From assembly GCA_030448225.1 (NCBI GenBank), contig JAUJNJ010000085.1, positions 1-28,806 on the forward strand: 28,806 bases of DNA. Direction: 5' to 3'. A model generated the notes under the pieces. It was not told the origin of the DNA. It saw only the letters and a list, made by a program, of their open reading frames with translations, and ran no database searches. Below, one piece after another: positions 1 through 9,047 of the stretch. The DNA comes from Phycisphaerae bacterium. GTDB lineage: Bacteria; Planctomycetota; Phycisphaerae; Tepidisphaerales; Tepidisphaeraceae. How positions within the stretch are numbered: the first letter of the stretch is position 1; each line of letters starts with the position of its first letter. Position numbers and translations under genes: made by a program.

Positions 1-2037
1 CCGAGCCTGTCGTCGGGCGGCCCCGGCCGGGCGGGCAACGGCAACTTCGTGCTGAACGACTTCCGCGCGACCGCCGGGCCGAAGGGGGGGAAGTCGGTCC
101 GCGGGCGGTTCGTGCGGATCGAGAACCCGGGCAACGGAAAGATGCTTCACCTGGCCGAGGTGCAGGTGTTCGCCGGCTCCGAGAACCTGGCGCTCAAGGG
201 GAAGGCGAAGCAGTCGACCACGGGGTACGGCGGCAAGGCGAAGTTCGCGATCGACGGCAACACGGACGGCGACTACAACGCCCGCTCCACGTCGCACACG
301 AACGAGGAGTCGGACCCGTGGTGGGAGGTGGACCTCGGCAAGCCGGCCGACCTCGGGCGCGTCACGATCTGGAGCCGGACCGACGGCGCGTTCCAGAGCC
401 GCCTGAACGGCATGCGGGTCATCGTGCTCGACGAGAAGCGCGAGCCGGTCTGGCGGACAGTCGTGCCGACCGCGCCATCCAAGAGCCTCGACCTCGACCT
501 CGGCGGCCCCGCGCCGGTGGTACTCGCCAACGCCGCAGCCACGTTCCACCAAGCCGACGGCGACTATTCGGCGGCGAAGGCGATCGACGACAGCGTCGAG
601 CAGAACTCCGGCTGGGCCGTCGCGCCGCAGTACGGCCGACCCCACGCCGCCACGTTCGAGGCGGCGGCGAAGGTCGGCCACGCGGGCGGCAGCGTGCTGA
701 CGTTCACGCTCGCCCACACCTACCCCGACCACGCGCTGGGCCGCTTCCGCATCTCCGCCACGACGAAGCCGGTTCCGGTCCGTGCGCTTCCCGCGTCGAT
801 CAGTGCGATCCTAGCAGTTCCAGTCAAAGAGCGGACCGACGCGCAGAAGCGCGAGCTGGCCGATTACTTCCGGTCGATCGCGCCGCGGTCGAAGCCCGTG
901 CTGGAGAAGATCGCGCGGCTGGAGCAGCAGCGTGGCGAGGTCAAGCCGCCCGAGCAGGCCGTCCTCCGCGAACTGCCGCCGGACAAGCGGCGGACGACGA
1001 CAATCCTCGTGAAGGGGAACTTCCTCAACAAGGGCGCGGCCGTGACGCCGGCGGTGCCGTCGGCCCTGCACGCGTTCCCGGCCGACGCGCCGGCCGACCG
1101 ACTCGGCTTGGCGAAGTGGCTCGTCCACCCGGACAACCCGCTGACCGCCCGCGTCACGGCCAACCGCTGGTGGGCCACGCTCTTCGGCGTCGGCCTCGTG
1201 CAGACGCAGGAGGACTTCGGCACGCAGGGCCAACCCGCCAGCCACCCAGAACTGCTCGACTGGCTCTCCACCGAGTACATGCGATTGAACTGGGATACGA
1301 GCGCCTTGATCCGCCAGATCGTGACGTCGGCGACGTACCGTCAGTCGTCGGTGCAGGCGCCGGAGCACGTCGCGAAGGACCCGAACAACCGACTGCTCGG
1401 CCGGGCCCCGCGGCCGCGCCTCGAGGCGGAACTGGTGCGGGATCAGGCGCTGGCGCTGGCCGGGCTGCTGAGCCCCAAGCGGCTCGGCCCGAGCGTCTAC
1501 CCGCCGCAGCCGCCGAACCTGTGGCAGGCGGCGTTCAACGGCGAGCGTTCGTACCCGACGAGCACCGGCGAGGACCGCTATCGCCGCGGGCTCTACACGT
1601 TCTGGCGGCGCACGACGCCGTACCCGTCGATGGCGGCGTTCGACGCGCCGAGCCGCGAGACGTGCACCGTCCGCCGGATCCACACGAGCACGCCGCTGCA
1701 GGCGTTCGTCACGCTCAACGACCCGGTCTACGTCGAGGCGGCCCAGGCGTTGGCCCGGCGGATCGTGAAGGAGGGCGGCGCGACCACGGAGTCGCGGATC
1801 GCGTTCGCGCTGAAGCTCTGCCTCGCCCGCCCGCCGAAGCCCGAGCAGGTGAAGGAACTGGCGTCGCTGTACGAGGGCGAGCTCCGGCACTTTAAGGCCG
1901 ACGTGAAGTCCGCCGAGGCGGTGGCGACCGATCCGCTCGGCCCGCTGCCGAAGGGTTTCGATGCTGCAGAGTTGGCGGCGTGGACGGTGGTGTCGAACGT
2001 GCTGCTGAACCTCGACGGCGTGCTGACGAAAGGGTAA
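1..2037 (+). CDS. DUF1553 (PSD1) family protein with F5/8 type C-like domain, 5' end cut by window edge
   Basis: The reading frame is open from base 1 and continues through the first available start (CTG at 49), so this is the C-terminal part of a longer gene. The opening residues, including SGGPGRAGNGNFVL, are typical of the junction just before the carbohydrate-binding-like part in planctomycete proteins that begin with PSCyt1/DUF1549 domains. Fragment residues about 35-165 look like an F5/8 type C (discoidin-like) fold with NLALKGKAKQS, FAIDG and DPWWEVDLG. From about residue 360 the PSD1/DUF1553 domain follows, with NPLTARVTANRWW, FGTQG and TATYRQSS-type motifs and RIHTSTPLQAFVTLND. These proteins are usually exported and paired with a DUF1501 protein, which is exactly the next gene. 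Their biochemical role is unproven; polysaccharide-related functions have been proposed. No frameshift is visible in this part. Confidence 0.9.
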   Translation, partial: PSLSSGGPGRAGNGNFVLNDFRATAGPKGGKSVRGRFVRIENPGNGKMLHLAEVQVFAGSENLALKGKAKQSTTGYGGKAKFAIDGNTDGDYNARSTSHTNEESDPWWEVDLGKPADLGRVTIWSRTDGAFQSRLNGMRVIVLDEKREPVWRTVVPTAPSKSLDLDLGGPAPVVLANAAATFHQADGDYSAAKAIDDSVEQNSGWAVAPQYGRPHAATFEAAAKVGHAGGSVLTFTLAHTYPDHALGRFRISATTKPVPVRALPASISAILAVPVKERTDAQKRELADYFRSIAPRSKPVLEKIARLEQQRGEVKPPEQAVLRELPPDKRRTTTILVKGNFLNKGAAVTPAVPSALHAFPADAPADRLGLAKWLVHPDNPLTARVTANRWWATLFGVGLVQTQEDFGTQGQPASHPELLDWLSTEYMRLNWDTSALIRQIVTSATYRQSSVQAPEHVAKDPNNRLLGRAPRPRLEAELVRDQALALAGLLSPKRLGPSVYPPQPPNLWQAAFNGERSYPTSTGEDRYRRGLYTFWRRTTPYPSMAAFDAPSRETCTVRRIHTSTPLQAFVTLNDPVYVEAAQALARRIVKEGGATTESRIAFALKLCLARPPKPEQVKELASLYEGELRHFKADVKSAEAVATDPLGPLPKGFDAAELAAWTVVSNVLLNLDGVLTKG

Positions 2038-2070
2038 TGCGTGAACCCGCTTCACTCGCGCTCGGCCGCG

Positions 2071-2100
2071 AAAAGTCGCTTCGCGCCTTCGCGACTTTTT
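2071..2100 (+). terminator. Intrinsic terminator-like hairpin after the DUF1553 gene
   Basis: A perfect 9-bp stem pairs AAAAGTCGC (2071-2079) with GCGACTTTT (2091-2099) around an 11-base loop, followed by one more T and then CCC. The T-rich right arm can double as the release tract. It lies 34 bases after the DUF1553 stop and 120 bases before the DUF1501 start, so the two partner genes may be separated by partial termination. Confidence 0.6.
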
Positions 2101-2220
2101 CCCTGACGACTGTCGCGGAATCGAGATCAGGTAGCACGTGAATCGCGAAGACGCAAAGCGAGTGCCCGCGGCCGAGCGCGGACCTGACTCACATAAAGAC
2201 GACGTGAAGGAACGAACTTC

Positions 2221-3698
2221 ATGAACCTGTCGCACGAACGCGCCAAACTCATCACCCGCCGGCACTTCTTCAAGCGGTGCAACACGGGCGTCGGCGCGAT
2301 CGCGCTGTCGTCGCTGCTGGGCAACGACCTGCTCGCGAACGTGGGTGCGTCCGCCGCCGCCGCCGCGCCGTCGGCGAATCCGCTGGCGCCGAAGGCGGGG
2401 CACCACGCGGCGAGGGCGAAGCGGGTGATTTACCTGCACATGTCGGGGTCGCCGCCGCAGCACGACTTGTTCGACTACAAGCCGAAGCTCAATGAGCTCA
2501 ACGGCTCGCCGTGCCCGAAGGAGTTCATCAAGAACGAGCGGTTCGCGTTCATCAAGGGCACGCCGAAGATCCTCGGTTCGCCGTACAAGTTCGCGCGACA
2601 CGGCAAGAGCGGCGCGTGGGTGTCGGAACTTCTGCCGCACATCGCCAAGCACGCGGACGACCTCACGTTCGTGAAGTCCATGTGGACCGACCAGTTCAAC
2701 CACGCGCCGGCCGAGATGCTGCTCTACACCGGGTCGAACATCTCCGGCCGGGCGTCGATGGGCTCGTGGGTGACGTACGGCCTCGGGTCCGAGAGCCAGG
2801 ACTTGCCCGGCTTCGTAGTGCTCGTCTCCGGCGGCACCGACCCGACCGGCGGCAAGAGCCTCTGGAGCAGCGGGTTCCTCCCCAGCGTCTACCAGGGCGT
2901 GCAGTGCCGCTCGTCGGGCGAGCCGATCCTCTACGTCAGCGACCCCACCGGCATGAGCCGCGCCGTCCGCCGGCGGCGCCTCGACGCGCTGAAGCGCCTC
3001 AACGAGATCGAACTGCACGTGTCGCTCATCCCCGAGACGCTCACGCGCATCAACCAGTACGAGCTCGCCTACCGCATGCAGATGGCCGTGCCCGAGGTGA
3101 TGGACATCGCCCGCGAATCGAAGCACGTCCTCGAGGACTACGGGCGGAGCCGGCGCCGGGTCGTTCGCGAACAACTGCCTGCTCGCCCGACGGCTCGTGG
3201 AGAAGGGCGTGCGGTTCGTGCAGCTGTTCGACTGGGGCTGGGACATGCACGGCACCGCGAAGATCGACGACCTCATGACCCAACTCCCCGCCAAGAGCAA
3301 GGCGATGGACCGCCCGGTCGCCGCCCTGCTGAAGGACCTGAAGCAGCGCGGCCTGCTCGAGGACACGCTCGTGATCTGGGGCGGCGAGTTCGGCCGCACG
3401 CCGCTCAACGAGGAGCGCAACGGCTCCAAGCTCCTCGGCCGCGACCACCACCCGCACGCGTTCACGATCTGGATGGCCGGCGGCGGGCGTGCGGCCGTGG
3501 GGCATCACCTACGGCCAGACCGACGACCTCGGCTACCACATCGCCGACAAGCGGATGCACGTCCACGACCTGCAGGCCACGATCCTCCACCTGCTCGGCC
3601 TCGACCCGCATGGGTTCCACTACCCGTACCAGGGCCTGAACCAGCGCCTCATCGGCCCGACCGAAGACCCGCGCGTGCACCACGAGTTGTTGGCATGA
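2221..3698 (+). pseudogene. DUF1501 family Tat-exported protein, two frameshifts
   Basis: The start ATG at 2221 is preceded by a GAAGGAA ribosome site. The N-terminus carries a twin-arginine signal (TRRHFFKR, then a hydrophobic GVGAIALSSLLG stretch). DUF1501 motifs follow: VIYLHMSGSPPQHDLFDYKP, GWVS-like LLPHIAKHADDL, NHAPAEMLLYTG, then [22 protein letters not shown] and [17 protein letters not shown], and finally [13 protein letters not shown] and [15 protein letters not shown]. The signal moves from frame 1 to frame 2 between 3141 and 3149 and from frame 2 to frame 3 at 3485-3487. Each shift is explained by one extra G next to GGC. No internal stop interrupts the three segments apart from the shifts, and total length (about 490 residues) is normal for the family. 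It is the usual partner of the DUF1553 gene just upstream. The family's reaction is not established, although it resembles alkaline-phosphatase-like and sulfatase folds. Confidence 0.88.
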
Positions 3699-3782
3699 CG
3701 CGACGGGTATCCCCGCCCCAATCCCCGCACGTCATTCACGCGTTGCAGATCTCGGTGACGTGCGTGCGCCCGAGATGAACCG

Positions 3783-4441
3783 ATGTCCGACTTCCCCACG
3801 GTGCTCGTGACAGCGTTCGAGCCGTTCGGCGGCGGACGTGAACCCGTCGGCGTGCGTGGCGGAGGCGTTGTCGGCGGAGGGGTCGGCCGTCGCTGGGGGG
3901 CGATTGGTGACGGCGGTGCTACCGGTCGTGGCGGCGGCGATGCCGGGGCGGTTGGCCGACCTCATCGCCCGCGTGCGGCCGGACGCGATCGTGTCGCTTG
4001 GCGAGGCGCGGGGATCGGGTCACGTCTGCGTCGAGCGCGTGGCGGTCAACCTGCTCGACTTCGCCGCCGACAACGGTGGTGCCGCCGCGCACGACGCGCC
4101 GGTCGTCGCGGGCGGGCCCGTCGCGTACCGCGCGACGCTGCCCGAGCGCGCATCCGCGGGCGCGCTGCGGGCGGCCGGCATCGGGTGCGAACTGTCGACG
4201 AGCCGCCGGCACCTACCTCTGCAACCAGGCGATGTACCTCGCGCTCCACTGGACGGCCGGCCGGCGGCCGACGGTGCCGGCGGGGTTCATCCACCTCCCG
4301 TCGTTGCCGACGCAGCGCGTGGGCGGCCGGCCGGTCGAACGCGGCATGGAACTTGAGCGCCAGGTCGAGGCCGTGCGCCTCGTGCTGGCGGCGGTCGCGG
4401 ACGAGATGAGTCGCGCCGGCGACGACGATCCCATTGCCTGA
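3783..4441 (+). pseudogene. pcp: Pyroglutamyl-peptidase I (C15 family), two frameshifts
   Basis: This cytosolic enzyme removes N-terminal pyroglutamate from peptides. The ATG at 3783 opens VLVTAFEPFGG; the protein then continues in the next frame with VNPSACVAEAL, SLGEARGSGHVCVERVAVNL and YRATLPERA, and in the third frame with AGTYLCNQAMYLALH and AGFIHLPSLP. The catalytic triad of the family can be placed: Glu in the VERVAVNL region, Cys encoded at 4220-4222 in TYLCN, and His in GFIHLP. The first shift is explained by an extra G at about 3834 and the second by an extra C at 4203-4204; removing each base restores a continuous protein of about 218 residues, the usual length. All three catalytic residues survive, so this reads as a functional gene with sequence errors rather than a decayed one. 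It begins 84 bases after the DUF1501 stop. Confidence 0.87.
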
Positions 4442-4641
4442 CCGGCTCGACGGTGTCGGTGTTTCGAGAATTCCACGTGACGGCGCGTTCTGACCTCACC
4501 CGTTTCCACAGCGAATGAACTTCAGGTGCAGCGGCGTCGCCACCAGACGTGGCCACGCCAGGCGGCGACGGAGTGCACACGGATACTCGCGCGCGGTCTG
4601 CGACCGTAAGACGTCGATAGACGAGGAACTGTCCGGCGGCT

Positions 4642-6945
4642 TCAGCGGGGACGGTTGGCGGCGTCGGCCGCCGCCGCGGCAGCGTCGGCCGTGGCGTGGG
4701 CGCCCGTGGCGGCCCGGGTGGCGGTGACGGCCGTGGCGTCGGCGGCCGTCGCCGCGTCGGCCGCGTCGGCCGCCTTGGACGCCATGGCGTCCGGGTCGGT
4801 CGCGCCGGCGGCGACGATCGCGGGTTGGACGAGTTGCGCGACCTCGTCCAGCGCCTTGCCGAGCGTGGTGGCCATGCGGACCGTGCCGATGCAGGTCACG
4901 CGGTCGCGGGCCTTCTGCAGGTCGCCGCGCATCGTCCACAGGCCGACGAGCATGTTCACGTCGGGGAAGCGGGCGTGCAGCCGCTTGCACAGGTAGCGCG
5001 AGTAGCTGACCGCGCCCGGCGGCAGCGCGGAGACGACGACGGCGTGCGCCTTGTGCTGCTCGACCGCGTCGACCATCTCGCTGGCGAGCTTCGTCACCGA
5101 CTGCGCGAACGTGCAGTACCCGTGCATCGCCAGCAGTTGGGCGAACATCAGCGAGACGATCTCGTCGGCCTCGTCGTGGGCCGGCAGGCAGACGACGTTC
5201 ACCACGCAGTTCTTCGGCACGATCGCCCGCTCCCCCGGCCCGCGCGGGCGGGCGGCGCCGGCGGCGGCGCCGTTGCCCTCGCCCTCGCCCTCGATCGCGT
5301 GGCCGATCTTCGTCGCCAGCGTCTTGGCGGCGGCGACGGTCTCGGCGGCGGCGGAGCGGATCGTCTCCGACAGCGCCTCCTCCTCGTGGCGCGCCCCGGC
5401 CTGTTCCACCTCCTCGCCCAGCTCCTCCACCATCTCCCGCATCGACTGGCGGACGAACTGCGCCCGCTCCTCGTCGAGCCGGCCCTTGTGGCGGTCCTGC
5501 TCGGCCAGCGCCAGCGCGGGCAGCAGCACGTCGTCGTACACGCGCTCGAGCGACGACCACTCCTTCAGGAACCCGCGCGAGATGTCGGTCGCCTCCTCCT
5601 GGTCGAGCGCGAGCAGCCGCTGGTACACGCGCTGCGGCGGTTCGAGCACCGGCTCGTCGCCGAGCAGGATGTCGAGGAACCGCAACTGCGGCACGTACTT
5701 GCCGATCACGACGAGCACGACCGTCAGCGGCGTCGCCAGCAGCAGCCCGACCGCCCCCCACAGCCACGTCCAGAACACCGCCGACACGAGGACCGCCACC
5801 GTGCTCATGCCGGTGCTCGTGCCGTAGAGCCACGGCTCCATCACGTTGTTGCTGAGCAGCTCGATCACCACGAACATCCCAGCGGTGGCGAAGAACGCGC
5901 CGAAGCCGTGGAACGTGGCGAACGAGACGGCGATCGGGAAGATCGCCGCGATCCACGGGCCGATGTAGGGGATGAACCGCAGGACCGCGCACAGCAGGCC
6001 CCACAGGATGAAGTTGGGGAACCCCTGCCCCTCGCCGAAGACCCGCCCGATGATCCACAGGCCGATGCTGATCGCCACGCCGTACGACCCGTTGACGATC
6101 GCCTGGGCGAGGAGGTAGCGGCTGATGCGCGAGGCGGCGTCGTCGAGCGCCTGGGTGGTGACGTTGAGCTGCCCGCCGCCGACGAGCCGGATCATGCGGT
6201 CGCGCAGGTCCTCGCGCTGGAGGAGCATGAAGATCACGAACACGACCACGAGGCCCGCCGTGCCGACCGGGCCCAGGACCACGCCCGCGTAGGCGCCCAG
6301 CCGCTCGGTCGCCGACGGGCGCGGCTGGATGACGGCGGTCGGGAACGGGTTCTCCTTCGTCCACGGCCCGCCGATGGCAGCCACGGCCTCGGTGACGGCG
6401 CGGGCGGCCGGGGAGAGGGGCTGCGTGGCGGCGGCAGGCGCGGGCGTCGGGTTGGCCAGGTCGTCCTCGGACTTCGCCCGCGGCGTGTCGGTGCGGGTGG
6501 CGATCTCGTCAACGATCACGTCCGACGGCTGCGTCGTTTGCGTGGTGGCGGGCTTGTCGAGCTTCTGCTGGACGTTCTCGTACGTGTTGGTGACGTCCTC
6601 GATCACGCCGCCCTTGCCCGGCTGCATCGCGCGGAGCTTCTCGACGATGTTGTCGGTGTACTTGTCGAGGTTCGTCGCCAGGTTCAGCACCTGCCCGGTG
6701 ACGACGTAGCCGAGGCCGACGAGCAACCCCAGCCCGACGATCACCACCACCAGCACCGAGCCGATGCGGCCGAGCCGCCAACGCTCGAGCTGGTTCACGA
6801 CGGGGGTGAGCAGGAAGCTGACCAGCAGGGCCAGCGCCAGCGGGATCAGCACGTCCTGCGCGAAGTAGAGGGCGGCCACAACGACGCACATCGCCGCGAG
6901 GACCACGAAGCGCGAACTTTTCGGCAGGTCGACCGGTCGGGCCAT
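4642..6945 (-). CDS. AI-2E/PerM-family transporter with C-terminal B12-binding-like domain and Ala-rich tail
   Basis: The ATG at 6945 is chosen over an upstream GTG (6963) because GGAG lies ten bases before it. Residues about 10-90 hold three membrane segments (ALYFAQDVLIPLALALLVSF and a GSVLVVVIVGLG stretch). A hydrophilic Thr/Pro/Ala-rich loop follows (about 125-205). The main AI-2E transporter block spans about 210-430, with LRFIPYIGPWIAAIFPI, ELLSNNVMEPWLYG and GAVGLLLATPLTVVLVV. After a helical charged linker (about 450-565), residues 572-707 resemble a Rossmann-like B12-binding fold: hydrophobic strand VVNVVCL, then PAHDEADEIVSLMFAQLL and VVVSALPPGAVSY. The canonical DxHxxG loop is incomplete, so cobalamin binding is doubtful. 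The last 60 residues are almost pure Ala/Asp/Thr. Substrate is unknown; family members export autoinducer-2 or act as ion/proton antiporters. It follows the phosphatase gene on the same strand across a G-rich spacer. Confidence 0.88.
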   Translation of the reverse strand: MARPVDLPKSSRFVVLAAMCVVVAALYFAQDVLIPLALALLVSFLLTPVVNQLERWRLGRIGSVLVVVIVGLGLLVGLGYVVTGQVLNLATNLDKYTDNIVEKLRAMQPGKGGVIEDVTNTYENVQQKLDKPATTQTTQPSDVIVDEIATRTDTPRAKSEDDLANPTPAPAAATQPLSPAARAVTEAVAAIGGPWTKENPFPTAVIQPRPSATERLGAYAGVVLGPVGTAGLVVVFVIFMLLQREDLRDRMIRLVGGGQLNVTTQALDDAASRISRYLLAQAIVNGSYGVAISIGLWIIGRVFGEGQGFPNFILWGLLCAVLRFIPYIGPWIAAIFPIAVSFATFHGFGAFFATAGMFVVIELLSNNVMEPWLYGTSTGMSTVAVLVSAVFWTWLWGAVGLLLATPLTVVLVVIGKYVPQLRFLDILLGDEPVLEPPQRVYQRLLALDQEEATDISRGFLKEWSSLERVYDDVLLPALALAEQDRHKGRLDEERAQFVRQSMREMVEELGEEVEQAGARHEEEALSETIRSAAAETVAAAKTLATKIGHAIEGEGEGNGAAAGAARPRGPGERAIVPKNCVVNVVCLPAHDEADEIVSLMFAQLLAMHGYCTFAQSVTKLASEMVDAVEQHKAHAVVVSALPPGAVSYSRYLCKRLHARFPDVNMLVGLWTMRGDLQKARDRVTCIGTVRMATTLGKALDEVAQLVQPAIVAAGATDPDAMASKAADAADAATAADATAVTATRAATGAHATADAAAAAADAANRPR

Positions 6946-7033
6946 GAAGGAACGTCTCCGCACGTACCGCGTGTACCGGCGCGGGACGACGGCGGATGTT
7001 ACGACAGGTCGCTGATCGGCGGAGGGGGGACAT

Positions 7034-7110
7034 TGGGGTGGGGAGTGGGGAGTGGGGAGTGGGGAGGGTAGTGGGGTGGAGGGGTGGTGGGGTGGTGGGG
7101 TGGTGGAGGG
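7034..7110. repeat. G-rich tandem tract (GTGGGGA heptamers, then GGTGGTGG units)
   Basis: Bases 7034-7068 are four to five near-perfect copies of the heptamer GTGGGGA. Bases 7071-7109 continue as GTGGGG/GGTGGTGG units. The + strand carries more than eight runs of three to five Gs, enough for G-quadruplex formation. The tract lies between the phosphatase stop (7201) and the transporter start (6945), both genes reading leftward, so the transcript would be C-rich and the G-rich strand is the template. Confidence 0.9.
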
Positions 7111-7200
7111 CGCGCGGGTGCTGGGGTTGAGGGAACGGGCGTTAGCAGATTGCGCGACGACGCTCGTGCGGATCGGTCTGGCGTGCGAGGCTGTCGCGGG

Positions 7201-8184
7201 TCAGCGGTCGACGTCGATCAGGAGCATCGTCAGGTCGTCGCGGGCCTGGAGGCTGCCGGCCTCGTGGTCGAGGTGGGCGGCGAACTCGGCGAGGAGTTGC
7301 TCGGCCGCCATGTCGCGGCGGGCGAGCAGCTCGCCGCGCCAGCGGTGCTGGTGGGTCGGCTCCTGCGAGTGCTGGTCGTCCCAGAACGCGACCTCGACGC
7401 CGTCGGTGTAGACGAGCAGGCGGTCGCCGGGCGCGAGCGTGGTCGTGTGGCCGTCGAACGTCTCCTCGCCGAACACGCCGAGCAGGCACCCCTGGCAGTC
7501 GAGCTCCTCGACGCGGCCGTCGGCGCGCATGAGGATCGGGGTCGGGTGCCCGGCGCGGGCGACGCGCAGCTCGAGTGTCTCGGTGTCGATCGTGCCGTAG
7601 AGCGCCGTGGCGAACGTGGAGTTCGACAGGTTCTGCTCCATCATCTTCACGTTGAGCCGGCGGAGCGTCTCGGTCGGGTCGAGCAGGCGGTAGCCGTCGG
7701 GGCCGGCCAGTTCCTTCGTCTCCAGCGCGTGCTTGAGGAACATCGCCATCAGGGCCGCGGGCACGCCGTGGCCGACCGCGTCGGCCATGTAGAAACCGAC
7801 GTGCCGCTCGTCGAGCCGCATCACGTCGTACAGGTCGCCGCTGACGTACCCGCAGGGGCGGAACAGGCTGTGGAACTGGAGCCGGCCGATCGGGGCCAGC
7901 TCCTTCGGCAGGAAGTCCTGCTGCAGCCGGGCGGCGAGCATCAGCTCCTCGTTGAGGCGGTGCATGTAGAAGTTGAGCGTCTCGTCCCGCCGGCGGAGGT
8001 CGTTGAGCTCGGACCGCAGCGCGTCCATCTGGCGCTGCATCACCTGGACCTGGTGCTCGGCGTACTCGCGGGACAACTCCGGCGTCGAGACGACGGCGCG
8101 GGCGCCGTCGGCGAGGCCGAGGGCGGGCGTGGCCAGCCGCGGGTGGGTCAGGTCGATGGTGATCGGTGATGCCGTCGGGTGCAT
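7201..8184 (-). CDS. PP2C-type SpoIIE/RsbU-like serine phosphatase
   Basis: This is a 327-residue soluble protein. A predicted coiled coil of about residues 37-68 (Glu/Gln/Arg-rich heptads) precedes the signature EELMLAARLQQDFLP (79-93), which is the usual linker into SpoIIE domains. The catalytic domain shows GDLYD (116-120), ADAVGHGVPAALM (134-146), ARAGHPTPIL, YTDGV and a C-terminal RDDLTMLLIDVD; the acidic residues in GDLYD, ADAVGHG and DDLTM are the metal ligands. Such enzymes dephosphorylate anti-sigma-factor antagonists in partner-switching pathways, but no STAS or HPK-like anti-sigma gene is present in this window, so the partner is unknown. There is no receiver, PAS or GAF domain at the N-terminus; input probably comes through the coiled coil. 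Same strand as the transporter 255 bases downstream. Confidence 0.92.
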   Translation of the reverse strand: MHPTASPITIDLTHPRLATPALGLADGARAVVSTPELSREYAEHQVQVMQRQMDALRSELNDLRRRDETLNFYMHRLNEELMLAARLQQDFLPKELAPIGRLQFHSLFRPCGYVSGDLYDVMRLDERHVGFYMADAVGHGVPAALMAMFLKHALETKELAGPDGYRLLDPTETLRRLNVKMMEQNLSNSTFATALYGTIDTETLELRVARAGHPTPILMRADGRVEELDCQGCLLGVFGEETFDGHTTTLAPGDRLLVYTDGVEVAFWDDQHSQEPTHQHRWRGELLARRDMAAEQLLAEFAAHLDHEAGSLQARDDLTMLLIDVDR

Positions 8185-8465
8185 TGTCTTACCCCAAGTC
8201 CGTTAACTCCTTGAACGCCGGTGCCGGCTCGGCCGGCCCGCGTTCGTTGCCCCTCACGTCCTCCACCCCCTACGTCGGCCCGTCGCGCGGGTGCCTTTAC
8301 GCCGGTCGTGCCGATCAGCCTCAAAAAGCACATATGGTGGGACGCAACGGCTCGCGCGGCCGCCGCTACCGACGGCACGCGCGGAACTATCGGACGAGTC
8401 GAGTTCCAGTGGGGGAGGAACAATTGCCGCGCGCGCGGTTATCGCACTGGCGGCCGGGCGGGTTA

Positions 8466-9047
8466 TCAGTCCTGCGAGCGGCGGGCGTCGGGCGGGATGC
8501 GCAGCACGTCGCCGACCCGCACGCCGAGCCGCCGGGCGGTGCCGGCGTTGAGTTCGACGGCATATCGAGCCGGCGCGCGGGTCGGCACGCCGGTCTCGTC
8601 GAGCGGCTTCATCTGCGCGATCGTGACGATGCGGCCGGCGTCGTCGAGGTAGAGGATGTCGAGCGGGATGAGCGTGTTCTTCATCCAGAAGCTCAGGTAC
8701 CGCTCGCGGTCGAACACGAAGAGCATCCCCGCGTCGGCGGGCATCGACTGGCGTTCCATGAGCCCCCGGGCGCGGTCGGCTTCGTTCGCCGCCACCTCCA
8801 GCGTGAAGGATTGCCCGCCGATCTGCATCTGCACCGTCCGCAGCCCGCTGGGCGCGACGGCGGGCGTTGCTCGCGCGGTAGCCGCGGGCGCCGGGGCGGG
8901 TCCGGTGGTGGTCGAAGGCGCGGTCGGGACCGGCGGCGGGGGCGGCGCGTCCTGTTCGCGGCGACAGCCGACAGCCGACCCGAAGCAAAGGACCAGCAGA
9001 ACGGCGGAGGCGGCGGGGCGGGCGCGGGTGAGGTTAGCGAGGGTCAA
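8466..9047 (-). CDS. DUF192 family lipoprotein, TTG start overlapping the upstream gene
   Basis: The start is TTG at 9047, supported by GAGGAA eight bases upstream and by the absence of a better in-frame start before the signal peptide. The N-terminus (ASAVLLVLCFGSAVGC) is a lipoprotein signal with a lipobox ending in Cys, followed by a Pro/Ala/Thr-rich linker to about residue 65. The DUF192 domain fills the rest: DRARGLMERQSMPADAGMLF, FWMKNTLIPLDILYLDDAG, a VELNAG motif and GVRVGDVL. DUF192 proteins are small periplasmic or extracytoplasmic proteins of uncertain function found in many bacteria and archaea. The start codon lies inside the end of the membrane-protein gene (14-base overlap), so translation is likely coupled. 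Confidence 0.9.
   Translation of the reverse strand: MTLANLTRARPAASAVLLVLCFGSAVGCRREQDAPPPPPVPTAPSTTTGPAPAPAATARATPAVAPSGLRTVQMQIGGQSFTLEVAANEADRARGLMERQSMPADAGMLFVFDRERYLSFWMKNTLIPLDILYLDDAGRIVTIAQMKPLDETGVPTRAPARYAVELNAGTARRLGVRVGDVLRIPPDARRSQD

Noticed and set aside
811..3465. An 884-residue open frame on the minus strand across the DUF1553 and DUF1501 genes.
   Set aside because: It is antisense to two well-recognised genes, is extremely Arg/Ala-rich and has no motifs; a GC-rich shadow frame.
2221..4441. Possible programmed +1 frameshifting: all four shifts in the DUF1501 and pyroglutamyl-peptidase genes can be explained by one extra G or C.
   Set aside because: There is no shared slippery sequence, stop codon or downstream structure, these families are not known to frameshift, and other genes in the window need deletions as well as insertions. 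Sequence error is simpler.
4696..7071. A 791-residue plus-strand open frame opposite the transporter gene.
   Set aside because: It mirrors the transporter's codons, is rich in Arg, His and Gly and lacks any domain signal.
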